A DNA stretch of 64,000 nt from Candidatus Thiothrix putei (lineage in GTDB: Bacteria > Pseudomonadota > Gammaproteobacteria > Thiotrichales > Thiotrichaceae). Under the pieces are notes generated by a model, which saw nothing but the letters and a program-made list of their open reading frames with translations, made no database searches and had not been told where the DNA came from. Shown here in pieces: positions 37,374 to 46,279 of this stretch. The stretch's first letter is position 1. Every line of letters starts with the position of its first letter. A program made the translations under genes and the position numbers. The DNA lies in assembly GCA_029972225.1 (NCBI GenBank), contig CP124756.1, forward strand, positions 2,710,001-2,774,000. Reading direction: 5' to 3'.

Positions 37374-39710
37374 ATGAACAACTTGCTTATTATGTTTGCA
37401 CACCTCTGGCGTTATTTGCTCCTGCTAACCCTGCTGGCCTTACCGCTACCGGCTAACGCTGATGAGTTTGCTGCTGAACGTTTAGATGCACTCAGCGCCC
37501 AACTGAGTGTCGCTGAAACCGCGTTTCGGCAACAAACCCGCCAAGACATCAGCAAACTCGACAACCTGACCACCACCGCCGCCAATTTGGAACAAAGCGC
37601 CAAAACCTGCATCACCCAACAGGAACAACAGCAAACCCAAACCCAACAAGCGATGGATAGCTTGGGTGAAGCCACCACCGACGAAGATGCCGACGTTAAA
37701 CGCAAACGCAAAGAACTGACCGAGCAAAAGCAGCAAATTGAAAAAACCTTATCCCAATGCCGCTTGATCAGCCTCCGCGCCACTACCTTATTAATCGAAA
37801 CACGCCAAGCCCGACAAACATTGCTCAAACAACAACTGTTTGCGCACAGTGCTTCGGTGTTTGACTATGCACAGGTCATTCTGCTGGAGCCGGGAATCTG
37901 GAAAACAGAAATTAATGGCATGTTGCACACTTTCGGTAATCTGCCCCTACACCGCAATAATGTGTGGATGGCACTGCTGTATGGTGTAGCAGGGCTGGTT
38001 GCTGGCATGTTCTGGAGTATTCAGAAACGACGGCAATACCGCGAAACCTTACCCCCGATTCATGCTACTAGCCCTACCCTAGCAGCAGTGTGGATTAGCT
38101 TGTTACGCTTTCTGCCGTATACCTTGTTTACGGGATTAACCTCGCTATCGTTATACTTTTCGCCACCAGGTGTGCCGATTATTTTGCAGTTGATGCAAAT
38201 GTTACTGTTATTTAGTTTGAGCTACGGTGTCATGCATTCGTTACTACGCCGTGCCGTACAGGTCGAAGGAGTGGTTCCCCCCAACCAACGCACCGGACAC
38301 AAACTGTACTTTTGGGCGCGTCTGCTGATTATCACAACGCTAATTGGGACTATTTTTCATTCACCCTTACTCGACTCTGCCACACAAGCCAGTACCGACC
38401 CCAGTCATTTAGTCGGGTTGATACGCATCGCCATTGGCACGGTTGTTGGATTTTCACTGGCTCGCCTGATTTGGCTGATGTCTGATCATTTTTTGTTTAT
38501 CCAGCGTATCCGCTTGCATTGGCTGGCAGCCGGAACATTGGTCATTGCCGTGCTTAGCCTGTACGCGGGTTATCGCAATTTTGCGGTGTTCTTGTTTAGC
38601 GGGGTGTTTGGCACGTTGTTTTTGTTATTAGCCGCCTGGTTATTGCTCAAAATTCCCACCGAAATATTTGACGGTTTGGATGCAGGCGCAACACCTTGGC
38701 AACAACGCTTACGCCAACAACTAGGGCTAAGAAACAACCAGCTTGTACCGGGGTTATTATGGGTACGGCTGACCAATACCTTAGTGGTTTCCGGGGTCGC
38801 CTTGATTCTGTCACTGCGCCTGTGGGGGATGCCGGAACAAAACTTCACACTGTTGCTCACGCAACTGGCTAACGGCATCCAGCTAGGTGGTTTCACCTTA
38901 GAACCGCTACGCATTGTGAGTGGTTTGCTGATCTTAGCCTTGTTAGTCAGCCTCACCCATGTATTCAAAAAGAATCTGGCAGAAAGCTGGCTGCGGCGCA
39001 CTACCCTGAGCCGGGGAGCGCGGGAAGCCATTACGACGGTTTCGGGTTACGCGGGTATTTTATTCGCCATTTTGATTGGCTTGTCGGTAGCAGGCATCCA
39101 GTTTGAAAATCTGGCGATTATTGCGGGAGCATTATCGGTCGGTATCGGTTTTGGCTTGCAAAACATCGTCAATAATTTCGTATCTGGGTTGATTTTGCTG
39201 TTTGAACGCCCGATCCGGCGCGGTGATTGGATCAGCGTAGGCACAGCGGAAGGCTATGTGCGGGATATTAGCATTCGCTCCACCACCATCCAAACCTTTG
39301 ATCGTTCTGACATTATTGTACCAAACTCGCAAATCATTTCCGGGCAAGTCACCAATATGATGCTGAATGATAATTTCGGCAGGGTGATTATTCCCGTCAA
39401 TGTGGCTTACGGTGCTGACACCGAACGTGTCATGGCGGTATTGCAAGAAGCGGCTAATGCACACCCGTTGGTATTGAAAGATCGTAGTGATATGAAAATC
39501 AACGTATTCTTTCGGTCATTTGGCGATCATGCGCTACAGTTTCAATTACGCTGCTTTATTCGTGACATTGAAACCAAAGCCAGAGTCACCAGCGACTTGA
39601 ACTTAACGATTGATAAAGCGCTACGTCAACAAGAAATACCCATGCCATTTACCCGCAGCGAACCGTATACATGGTCAGGAAAAACTGTCAAATCGCAGGA
39701 TTTAAGCTAG
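37374..39710 (+). CDS. Large mechanosensitive channel, MscK/MscM type
   Basis: The 778-aa protein has a signal peptide (ALPLPANADE), then a long periplasmic coiled coil (residues 30-165). About ten membrane helices follow, then the MscS core: TM3 in AGALSVGIGFGLQNIVNNFV, then FERPIRRGDWISVG and IVPNSQIISGQVTN. This is the layout of MscK/YjeP-like channels, which open on membrane tension at low osmolarity. It is shorter than E. coli MscK. It ends 21 bases before tRNA-Arg. Confidence 0.93.
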   Translation: MNNLLIMFAHLWRYLLLLTLLALPLPANADEFAAERLDALSAQLSVAETAFRQQTRQDISKLDNLTTTAANLEQSAKTCITQQEQQQTQTQQAMDSLGEATTDEDADVKRKRKELTEQKQQIEKTLSQCRLISLRATTLLIETRQARQTLLKQQLFAHSASVFDYAQVILLEPGIWKTEINGMLHTFGNLPLHRNNVWMALLYGVAGLVAGMFWSIQKRRQYRETLPPIHATSPTLAAVWISLLRFLPYTLFTGLTSLSLYFSPPGVPIILQLMQMLLLFSLSYGVMHSLLRRAVQVEGVVPPNQRTGHKLYFWARLLIITTLIGTIFHSPLLDSATQASTDPSHLVGLIRIAIGTVVGFSLARLIWLMSDHFLFIQRIRLHWLAAGTLVIAVLSLYAGYRNFAVFLFSGVFGTLFLLLAAWLLLKIPTEIFDGLDAGATPWQQRLRQQLGLRNNQLVPGLLWVRLTNTLVVSGVALILSLRLWGMPEQNFTLLLTQLANGIQLGGFTLEPLRIVSGLLILALLVSLTHVFKKNLAESWLRRTTLSRGAREAITTVSGYAGILFAILIGLSVAGIQFENLAIIAGALSVGIGFGLQNIVNNFVSGLILLFERPIRRGDWISVGTAEGYVRDISIRSTTIQTFDRSDIIVPNSQIISGQVTNMMLNDNFGRVIIPVNVAYGADTERVMAVLQEAANAHPLVLKDRSDMKINVFFRSFGDHALQFQLRCFIRDIETKARVTSDLNLTIDKALRQQEIPMPFTRSEPYTWSGKTVKSQDLS

Positions 39711-39731
39711 AATACGCGCTTCTCGCCGTTT

Positions 39732-39806
39732 GGCCCCATAGTTTAATGGATAAAACGGCCCCCTCCTAAGGGGCAGCTACAGGTTCGATTCCTGTTGGGG
39801 CCGCCA
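39732..39806 (+). tRNA. tRNA-Arg (anticodon CCT)
   Basis: Acceptor stem GGCCCCA pairs with TGGGGCC, the anticodon arm is GCCCC-CTCCTAA-GGGGC with anticodon CCT, and the T arm is ACAGG-TTCGATT-CCTGT. CCA is encoded. It is intact, and its last 14 bases form the left attachment repeat of the downstream element. Confidence 0.97.
39793..39806 (+). other. attL core repeat of the integrative element
   Basis: TGTTGGGGCCGCCA, the 3' end of tRNA-Arg, is repeated exactly at 63381-63394. The integrase gene begins 166 bases inside it. Use of a tRNA 3' end is typical of P4-type integrases. Confidence 0.85.
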
Positions 39807-39839
39807 ATAGATTGTTTCAGCATGTTTCAGACCGTCTCA

Positions 39840-39873
39840 AAAACCCTTACAGGCCGCATTCTGTAAGGGTTTT
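39840..39873 (+). terminator. Hairpin after tRNA-Arg
   Basis: AAAACCCTTACAG and CTGTAAGGGTTTT form a perfect 13-bp stem followed by T residues. It likely ends the tRNA transcript at the element's edge. Confidence 0.7.
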
Positions 39874-39971
39874 TACGTCTCAGGGTGTTGCATACCGTGT
39901 CAGGTTATCTCACGTCATTGGCTGCATTATTGTCTGCATACTCCACAATCGTCATAAAGGATGCAGCCAAA

Positions 39972-41210
39972 ATGGAAAGAAAGCTAAGAGATTCAAAGGT
40001 TAAGAACGCAAAAACCAAATCAGATGGACAACCTAACATTCTTACTGATGGGGGAGGGCTTTACTTGTACGTCACGCCAAAAGGTAAACACTGGCGTTTC
40101 TCGTACCGTTACGATAACAAACGCCAAACCCTATCCATCGGCAGTTATCCTGAAATCAGCTTAGAACAAGCCCGCGAACTGCACCGGCAAGCACGGGCGC
40201 AACTGGCTAGGGGAATCAAACCTAACAACCACAGGCATACCTCAAGCAAGGTAAACACTTTCCAAGCCATCACCGCAGAATGGTTAAACCGTGGTAAATC
40301 AGGCTGGTCAGATGGTTATGTTGAACGCATGGAAAGCTGGTTTAGACGTGATGTTTTCCCAGCCATAGGCGCAATGGACATCAGCGAGGTTAACCCAAGC
40401 GACATTATTAGAATTCTCCAAAAGATAGAAGCAAGGGGAGCTGGCGATAGCGCCCGACGGGTGAAACAGTCCATTAACCAAGTATTTCGGTACGCCGTCA
40501 CATTGGGACTTAGCAACCGTAACCCGGCTACTGACATAGATACCCGCATAATCCTAAAACCACTGGTTAGCAAACACTTTGCTGCGATCACGGAGCCGCT
40601 CAAGGTCGGGCAACTGTTGCGGGATATGGCGAATTATCAAGGCTCGTTTGTGGTGCGGTGTGCTTTGCAACTTTCAGCCCTGGTGATGTTAAGACCGGGG
40701 GAATTACGGGCGGCGGAATGGGAGGAAATCGACCTTGAAGCTGCTATATGGACAATCGAAGTTAGGCGCATGAAAGCCCCCACCCACATTAAGCAGGCTA
40801 ACCAGTCAAAGCACGTTATCCCGCTATCCATGCAGGCGGTAGCGATCTTGCAAGAATTGCAACCACTGACAGGGCGGTTTAAATACGTGTTCCCCAGTGC
40901 CAGAGGTGCAAGCCGCTGTATGAGTGAAAACGCAGTACGAGCAGCCTTACGAACCATGGGATACGACAACGACACCATGACCGCGCACGGATTCAGGGGC
41001 ATGGCATCCAGCTTGCTAAACGAACTAGGGTTTAACCCTGATGCGATTGAACGCCAACTGGCACACAAGGAAACCAACAAAATCAGGGCGGCATACAACC
41101 GGGCGCAATACATGGAAGAACGAACCAGAATGATGCAGGCGTGGGCAGACTACCTAGATCAACTGAGGACGGGTGGGCAGGTGATACCCTTTAAAACCAA
41201 GGTAAAATAG
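39972..41210 (+). CDS. int: P4-type tyrosine integrase of the element
   Basis: The 412-aa recombinase starts MERKLRDSKVKNAKTKSDGQ, the DUF4102 arm-binding N-terminus (LTDGGGLYLYVTPKGKHW). The catalytic domain has Arg in MLRPGELRAAEW, HGFRGMASSLLNE and RQLAHKE, with a C-terminal Tyr in YNRAQYM. It integrates the element at tRNA-Arg. The ATG at 39972 is chosen because the DUF4102 fold starts there; an upstream frame adds 29 unlikely residues. Intact. Confidence 0.95.
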   Translation: MERKLRDSKVKNAKTKSDGQPNILTDGGGLYLYVTPKGKHWRFSYRYDNKRQTLSIGSYPEISLEQARELHRQARAQLARGIKPNNHRHTSSKVNTFQAITAEWLNRGKSGWSDGYVERMESWFRRDVFPAIGAMDISEVNPSDIIRILQKIEARGAGDSARRVKQSINQVFRYAVTLGLSNRNPATDIDTRIILKPLVSKHFAAITEPLKVGQLLRDMANYQGSFVVRCALQLSALVMLRPGELRAAEWEEIDLEAAIWTIEVRRMKAPTHIKQANQSKHVIPLSMQAVAILQELQPLTGRFKYVFPSARGASRCMSENAVRAALRTMGYDNDTMTAHGFRGMASSLLNELGFNPDAIERQLAHKETNKIRAAYNRAQYMEERTRMMQAWADYLDQLRTGGQVIPFKTKVK

Positions 41211-41237
41211 GCTGATACCGTCACAGTAACGTAACCA

Positions 41238-41262
41238 AGCCGGGTAAGTTCCCGGCTTTTTT
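41238..41262 (+). terminator. Rho-independent terminator of int
   Basis: AGCCGGG/CCCGGCT stem with a 6-base loop followed by TTTTT, 27 bases past the integrase stop. Confidence 0.85.
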
Positions 41263-41289
41263 GTGCCTGTTCTTAGAAAAAGAAAAATA

Positions 41290-41391
41290 TCCCAACTTTC
41301 CCAACTTTTAAAAAATGTATATATAAGTATATGTATTATATAGATATTCAGAGTTGGGATTTATCCCAACTTTTCCCAACTTATCCCAACT
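41290..41391. repeat. Left cluster of TCCCAACT iterons
   Basis: Six copies of TCCCAACT or its complement AGTTGGGA occur at 41290, 41299, 41352 (inverted), 41364, 41374 and 41384. The last three are spaced exactly 10 bp. They flank an AT-rich tract. Phased short repeats suggest a replication-initiator, partition or recombinase-arm binding site. Confidence 0.75.
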
Positions 41392-41426
41392 CATTGAAAA
41401 TAAAGCGCTTTATCTCATGGTTTTCT

Positions 41427-41672
41427 ATTCCGGTGCTTGCCCCGTCAACCCCGAAGTGAAAAGCGCAGCGCAAAAGCGTAGCTTTTTTTCACGTAGCCCG
41501 CAGGGTTGGGTTGTTACCACCCCACGTTCCCCGCAACCAACGGGCGCGGCGGTAGCACCTCAATACGGCTGATGAAAGAAACAAGCTATTGGCAGGGGTG
41601 CAGACGTATTCCGGCTGCACCCCTTGCCCCATGGCGAATGTGGGGTTTGGGGCAAAGCCCCAAGGGTCTTAC
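41427..41672 (+). repeat. 246-bp inverted repeat, left copy
   Basis: This sequence reappears in reverse complement at 45857-46102 and I find no mismatch between the copies. It begins ATTCCGGTGCTTGCCCCG and ends CCCCAAGGGTCTTAC. It includes smaller palindromes (GGCAAAGCC, GGTGCAG with CTGCACC). The only open frames in it are short and occur identically in both copies because of the repeat. Confidence 0.95.
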
Positions 41673-41750
41673 TCCTTTAGTTGACGGTTGTTTTCTTTAT
41701 GGAAAACTTCACTATAATGGAAGCGACCAACACGGAAAGGAGAAACCCGA

Positions 41751-42017
41751 ATGACCACCGCCACACTACGCACCGTCGGTAATTCCGTCGCTGTGGTAAT
41801 CCCCAAACAATGGTTAACCCTGCTAGGGCTGGAAGCAGGTGCAAAAGTAGAACTGAGTCTCGACGACGGCAAGCTCACGCTACAGCCAAAAACGGCGGCT
41901 AGACGTAAAAAGTACAAACTAGCGGACTTGTTAGCCAAGTGTGACCCATCCGCGCCTATCCCAACAGCCGTAACCGAATGGGACAACATGCCAGCGGTAG
42001 GGAATGAAGTATGGTAA
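41751..42017 (+). CDS. mazE: MazE-type antitoxin (AbrB fold)
   Basis: The 88-aa protein has an AbrB/MazE N-terminus (LRTVGNSVAVVIPKQWLTLL) and an acidic toxin-binding tail (TAVTEWDNMPAVGNEVW). It overlaps the toxin gene by 7 bases. GGAAAGGAGA precedes the ATG, with a TATAAT box 33 bases before it (41713-41718). It lies just inside the left inverted repeat. Confidence 0.9.
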   Translation: MTTATLRTVGNSVAVVIPKQWLTLLGLEAGAKVELSLDDGKLTLQPKTAARRKKYKLADLLAKCDPSAPIPTAVTEWDNMPAVGNEVW

Positions 42018-42364
42018 AGCGTAGCGGATTTGAGCGCGGTGACATTGTGAGGGTAAGTTTTAACCCGACAGTGGGGCGGGAAATGCAGGGCGATATGCGA
42101 CCCGCGTTAGTGCTTTCAACCCGTGAGTTCAATAACACCGTTGGTACTGCTTTGGTAGCGCCGATCACCCAAGGCGGCAATCTTGCACGGGTAGCGGGTT
42201 TCGCTGTGCCATTGATGGGCAGTGGAACGGAAACACAGGGCGTTATTTTGGTTAGTGCGGTGCGTACCCTTGACCTCGTGGGCAGAGGGGCAAGGTGCAT
42301 AGAAACGGCACCTGATAGCATTGTTGATGAAGTGCTTGAAATACTCGCTGGCATTATTGAGTAA
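42011..42364 (+). CDS. mazF: MazF/PemK-type mRNA interferase toxin
   Basis: The 117-aa protein begins MVKRSGFERGDIVRVSFNPT. It has the fold signature RPALVLSTREFN, TALVAPITQGG and GVILVSAVRTLD. It should cleave mRNA at short motifs unless bound by MazE. It may stabilise the element by post-segregational killing. A VOC gene follows after 20 bases. Confidence 0.9.
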   Translation: MVKRSGFERGDIVRVSFNPTVGREMQGDMRPALVLSTREFNNTVGTALVAPITQGGNLARVAGFAVPLMGSGTETQGVILVSAVRTLDLVGRGARCIETAPDSIVDEVLEILAGIIE

Positions 42365-42384
42365 CGTAAGGTGTAGACATCCCC

Positions 42385-42675
42385 ATGACGCTTGATTTAC
42401 TGGTTCTGCGGTGCAGAGATATTGAAAAAACCAGAGCCTTCTATGCTCAGCTTGGCTTGATATTTGAGCGTGAGCAGCATGGCAATAGCCCTGTTCACTA
42501 CTCTGCTCATATTGGCAGTATGTTACTGGAACTTTATCCGGCAACCGGTGAGCCGGATAACGTGCGCTTAGGTTTTGTCGTTTCGTCAACGATATTGGCG
42601 CATTTTGGCGTGAGCCATCATGGCGTTATTCGTGACCCTGATGGCAGAGGTGTCGAGCTTTCCATGGCTGGTTAG
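42385..42675 (+). CDS. VOC/glyoxalase-fold protein
   Basis: The 96-aa protein starts MTLDLLVLRCRDIEKTRAFY and has LGLIFEREQHG and VIRDPDGRGVELS, the second half being the usual metal-ligand Glu region. The VOC superfamily covers glyoxalases, dioxygenases and resistance proteins, so the substrate is open. It may be co-transcribed with the mazEF pair. It converges with the next gene and overlaps its end by 4 bases. Confidence 0.75.
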   Translation: MTLDLLVLRCRDIEKTRAFYAQLGLIFEREQHGNSPVHYSAHIGSMLLELYPATGEPDNVRLGFVVSSTILAHFGVSHHGVIRDPDGRGVELSMAG

Positions 42676-43019
42676 TGCTTTTTCTGGCGGTTGGTGAGTT
42701 TTGGCGGTCGCCCACCTAAACCTCTGGTAGGGTGGTGATTCCAGTCACCGCGCAAATGCGGCTCCCAGTCGGGCCATTTGCCCAACGCATCCGCTACTGC
42801 CCGACAAGTACGCCAGTAGTCGTAACGGGTAGCGTTGGCTAAGCTGCTGGTTTGGGTTTCCAGATACCATCTTAGGTGCTTAGCTTGCCACTGGTAGGGC
42901 GTTTTGCAAGGGTAGTGTGCATGGATAGCCTGTGCTAACTGCGTCGCTCGCTTGAGGTGAGCATTTAGTGTGGATTTCGCACCGGGCACTGAGCGTTCCA
43001 GCAAACTTTTTATGTTCAT
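42672..43019 (-). CDS. Small protein beside the recombinase, SAM-like core-binding fold
   Basis: The 115-aa basic protein has KHLRWYLETQTSSLANATRY and DYWRTCRAVADALGKWPDW. This resembles the N-terminal core-binding (SAM-like) part of phage integrases. Its start overlaps the stop of the upstream recombinase gene by 4 bases (ATGA), so they are coupled. It may be an accessory or split recombinase subunit. Confidence 0.6.
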   Translation of the reverse strand: MNIKSLLERSVPGAKSTLNAHLKRATQLAQAIHAHYPCKTPYQWQAKHLRWYLETQTSSLANATRYDYWRTCRAVADALGKWPDWEPHLRGDWNHHPTRGLGGRPPKLTNRQKKH

Positions 43020-43972
43020 GATCTACCGCCAATGTAGGCGGATACCACATCAATCCGCCCATGCCCCAATTCTTCGGTGAGTATTTCCCGTGCCTCTCTG
43101 TCGCTTTCCCTAGAGGCGCTCATTCCATCACCCAGCACGGGTGCAAGATGCCCGGTCAATTGTTCGTAGCGCTCGCAAGCGTAAGCGGCGCGTAACTCAT
43201 GGTATTTTCCTATTCCCGCTTCCTTGAGGTGTTCCCGCGCTTTATTCAGCTCCCCATGGACAAAGCTGATGTAGATTTCATGGGTTGCCAGCAAGTTGCG
43301 GGAACCTTCCGGGCTGGCGGCGATTGCCCGTTCAAGTGTTTGCAAACCAGTTTGGCTAACCGGAACCCAGCGATCCACCTCATGACCACGACCGCCTTTT
43401 GTGCCTTCCGTTACGTTGATTGCGCCTTTTTCTTTTGCTTCTTGGTGCCAGCGCTCCAAATTGCCAAGAATCGCCTCCCGCTCTCTCAAACCAAATTCCC
43501 TTGCGAGTTCAGTGACGGCAGCGGCGCGTTCTAGCCCTGCATGTCTCATGTTTTCGCTGGCAGTCCGTACCTCTGTCCGATCAAGGCCATCGGGTGCGAC
43601 CGTGCGGACATGGGAGCGTTCGCCGACCATCCCGGAAGGGCTGACGCTAATGGACTCGTCCCCACGCAGGCAAGCCAGTGTGGTATTGACACTGGAAAGC
43701 AAATTTTGAGCGTAGGAAACCGCCATTTCGCCAGCAGCAACCTTTTCGTTTAATTGTTGCCCGTACCGTTCCACGGCGTCTTGGGTGATGTCTTTCGCAT
43801 CGCGTATGCCTTCCTCTGTTTTTAAGTAATCCGCGAATTGGCTAAAACGTGACTGATGCGCCGCAACAGCGTTGAAGTGCCCCTCACCGTAATGCTCTTT
43901 GAGTGCTTGGCTGGCAGCGTAGGACATGCTTTTACCGTAGCCAAAATTTCTACCTGACGTGAATTTACCCAT
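43016..43972 (-). CDS. Integrase-domain (PF12835-type) tyrosine recombinase
   Basis: The 318-aa protein has an N-terminal core-binding region (SMSYAASQALKEHYGEGHF). The catalytic domain has a candidate Arg in REFGLREREAI, HELRAAYACERYEQL (H-x-x-R), and LGHGRIDVVSAYIGG, where L-G-H is followed by a Tyr after a short spacing. This is the Integrase_1 group found on conjugative elements. Because it lies between the 246-bp inverted repeats it may act on that segment. Confidence 0.75.
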   Translation of the reverse strand: MGKFTSGRNFGYGKSMSYAASQALKEHYGEGHFNAVAAHQSRFSQFADYLKTEEGIRDAKDITQDAVERYGQQLNEKVAAGEMAVSYAQNLLSSVNTTLACLRGDESISVSPSGMVGERSHVRTVAPDGLDRTEVRTASENMRHAGLERAAAVTELAREFGLREREAILGNLERWHQEAKEKGAINVTEGTKGGRGHEVDRWVPVSQTGLQTLERAIAASPEGSRNLLATHEIYISFVHGELNKAREHLKEAGIGKYHELRAAYACERYEQLTGHLAPVLGDGMSASRESDREAREILTEELGHGRIDVVSAYIGGRS

Positions 43973-44629
43973 TATTTACCCCACAGAAAACCTTAAATCT
44001 TATTGCTTGTATTAAGTTGACCAGTGAGCAGACCACAATAACTACCCTTTATTTTTTGGTGAGTGAAAAAGAGGATTAAGCGCCTCCCGCGCCTGTGGTT
44101 TGCCCATCCGGGTCGGTTACATGCTTGTTTTTACCGGCGGCATGTTGCCGGTGCTTTGCTTGTGTATTGTCTGATTCCCCCCCATCGCGTCTCCGGTTAT
44201 CCGGCGGTAGTGGATGGTTGCCGCGTTGCCTGCGGCAGGGAAGCTCAGCTAAATCCTGTGGCTGATGGTCGAGACAAGGCAAGGTGGAGTTGCTGACAAG
44301 TGGTTAAAATCTTGTCGCCCCGTCATCATCCAATAGGTTTTAGTGCAGGTATTTGCGCTGCGGCAGATACCTTATTGCTGTTGTAGATCAATTGGTTGTA
44401 GCAGGTTTCCGGCGTCTGTCTCTTTTGACAAAGAGACAGACGCAGACCGTGCCACCCCATCCGCTTGGCTGTGCTCCCGTTGGTCGCCTGTAGCGGACGG
44501 GTGGCACAGCAGCCTGCTCCCGCTGATCGCGGGTAGCAGGCTATGCCGTGCCAGAAAGCTTGGCGGGTAGCTATCGCTACTTGCCAAGGCATTTCCGGCA
44601 CGCTGGCTTGAGGCGCACTTCGGGTGCGC
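43973..44629. other. 657-base non-coding tract with strong stem-loops
   Basis: I find no convincing gene here. The right half is a string of stems: 44412-44443 (13-bp stem, GCGTCTGTCTCTT), 44449-44507 (GTGCCACCC with an inner TCCGCT stem), 44511-44542 (AGCCTGCT with an inner CCCGC stem), 44548-44602 (nested, with a CTTGGC stem) and 44607-44634 (GCGCAC-TTCG-GGTGCGC, a cUUCGg tetraloop). The left half has shorter palindromes such as CCGGCGGCATGTTGCCGG. It could be a structured RNA, an origin or a folded single-strand recombination site. Confidence 0.6.
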
Positions 44630-45130
44630 TCAAGCGTGAGTCCAGACTGATGCAGGTATTTGCCCCTTGCTGGTAAGCCCTGTACGGGACAGTAGTCCAT
44701 GACGAACGCAGACCTCACAATCCCAACGGTTAAATGGTTGGTCTTGGTAAGTTACCCAATTTTTCCCGTCTTTTTCGGTCGGTGTCAGGGTAATGCGCTT
44801 GCCGTTTTCCAGCAGCATCAAAAACTGACTGTAACGTAAGCCGTCATCAGGGTGATGGCAGACCGTAGAGTTAAGCCACTGAACACGGATGCTCGTCTGA
44901 TGCTGGATTTCACCATCAGCAGAATCACGGAACAGATGGACAATGACCGCTTTCTCCCCAAAGAGGAGGGTCTTGGTACGTTTGTACAAACTTAAAGACG
45001 CAGGCTCAGGTTTTAACTTTGCCCGTTTTGGTGGTGTTGCGGTGAGCCGCACAGTTTTGACTTTGCCAGTTTTCCTGACAGCTTTGATAGCAACAAAGAT
45101 CAGGATCGCAAACAAAAGGATAGTTGTCAT
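44630..45130 (-). CDS. Hypothetical membrane-anchored protein (166 aa)
   Basis: I do not recognise this protein. It has one N-terminal membrane helix (ILLFAILIFVAIKAV) and then a basic linker and a soluble domain containing VIVHLFRDSADGEIQHQTSI and WDCEVCVRHGLLS. CGGAGA precedes the start at 45130. It is probably in the same transcription unit as the structured tract and the recombinase. Confidence 0.55.
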   Translation of the reverse strand: MTTILLFAILIFVAIKAVRKTGKVKTVRLTATPPKRAKLKPEPASLSLYKRTKTLLFGEKAVIVHLFRDSADGEIQHQTSIRVQWLNSTVCHHPDDGLRYSQFLMLLENGKRITLTPTEKDGKNWVTYQDQPFNRWDCEVCVRHGLLSRTGLTSKGQIPASVWTHA

Positions 45131-45503
45131 GATGAGTCTCCGGGGTGATAACCGAGTAGACGCATCTTTCCCGTGGGAGTGTGTCTCCCAGTAGGGTGGA
45201 TTGAAAATAGCCTAGTGCTTAGGCGAGGTGAAATACAAAAAAGTAGAATATAGCCACCAGATCACCCGAAGGTGAGCCGCATCCAGCAATGGCATAGGAT
45301 GCTTTAAGGGGTTGTACATTTAGTCCTGTTACGGACGGCTCCCGCCAAAATGGCTGTACAGGGAGCGAAGGGCGTGTTGAGAATGCAACACCACACAAGA
45401 AAACTTCATCTTGCTTTTTTTAGTCTGGGCAAGACACTTCATGGAAATTATAAATCATTTATCTTACTGTTCAAGAATAACTATTATTGATGGGCAAGAA
45501 TAA

Positions 45504-45860
45504 GTGCCTGCTAATTTGATACGGGCGATGATGAAACAGGAATCCGGCGGTGATCCCAATGCCACCAGCAACAAAGGTGCGGGCGGCTTAATGCAGCTTA
45601 TGCCGGACACCGCAGCAGGCGTGGCAAAGCAACTGGGAATGAGCAACTTCGACCGATATGACCCACGTGACAACATTATGTTGGGAACTGCCTACATCAA
45701 GGAGCAACTGGACAGGTACGACGGGAATATCAGCCTAGCATTGGCTGCCTATAATGCCGGTCCCGGCAGAGTTGACCAAGCTAACGGGATTCCTAACATC
45801 AAAGAAACTCAGAACTATGTGGCAAAGATCAGTAAAACCTACCGGAAATTAGAGGGGTAA
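45504..45860 (+). CDS. Lytic transglycosylase (SLT domain), possibly N-terminally truncated
   Basis: The 118-aa protein starts with a GTG directly after an in-frame TAA and opens inside the domain ([16 protein letters not shown], with the catalytic Glu). It has [18 protein letters not shown] and [10 protein letters not shown], the SLT hallmarks. No signal peptide is present, so the N-terminus may be lost or supplied elsewhere. It cuts peptidoglycan, as transfer or phage systems need. The gene ends at the edge of the right inverted repeat. The 45131-45503 gap holds no gene that I can see. Confidence 0.8.
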   Translation: MPANLIRAMMKQESGGDPNATSNKGAGGLMQLMPDTAAGVAKQLGMSNFDRYDPRDNIMLGTAYIKEQLDRYDGNISLALAAYNAGPGRVDQANGIPNIKETQNYVAKISKTYRKLEG

Positions 45861-46102
45861 GACCCTTGGGGCTTTGCCCCAAACCCCACATTCGCCATGG
45901 GGCAAGGGGTGCAGCCGGAATACGTCTGCACCCCTGCCAATAGCTTGTTTCTTTCATCAGCCGTATTGAGGTGCTACCGCCGCGCCCGTTGGTTGCGGGG
46001 AACGTGGGGTGGTAACAACCCAACCCTGCGGGCTACGTGAAAAAAAGCTACGCTTTTGCGCTGCGCTTTTCACTTCGGGGTTGACGGGGCAAGCACCGGA
46101 AT
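45857..46102 (-). repeat. 246-bp inverted repeat, right copy
   Basis: Reverse complement of 41427-41672, same length, no mismatch seen. The intervening segment is 4184 bp and the whole unit 4676 bp. The stop codon of a small gene on the right (46102-46104) overlaps its last base. Confidence 0.95.
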
Positions 46103-46239
46103 CATTCCATGTGCCAGTCTGTTTTGCCATTGTGTGGGTTATGGCCATGCGTCCATTCGTAATCATCCTGCTTGATTCCTGCCCGATTCATTGCCCAACG
46201 GAGCAGCAGGATTACCCCAAAAACAAAAAACATTTCCAT
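46102..46239 (-). CDS. Small single-pass membrane protein (45 aa)
   Basis: The frame begins MEMFFVFGVILLLRWAMNRA and continues GIKQDDYEWTHGHN, a membrane helix followed by a soluble tail. AAGGGAA lies about 9 bases before the ATG. I do not recognise a family. It ends on the boundary of the inverted repeat. Confidence 0.5.
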   Translation of the reverse strand: MEMFFVFGVILLLRWAMNRAGIKQDDYEWTHGHNPHNGKTDWHME

Positions 46240-46279
46240 GATGCTATTCCCTTCTTCTCTCTGGTTACTATTTGCCCGC

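Noticed and set aside
41506..41754. Short frame also present at 45829-46023, MGCYHPTFPATNG
   Set aside because: Identical because it lies in both arms of the 246-bp inverted repeat; no ribosome binding site or family.
43973..44629. Group II intron, retron or HEARO-type RNA as explanation of the stems
   Set aside because: No reverse transcriptase or HNH gene is beside it and no domain V-like motif was found.
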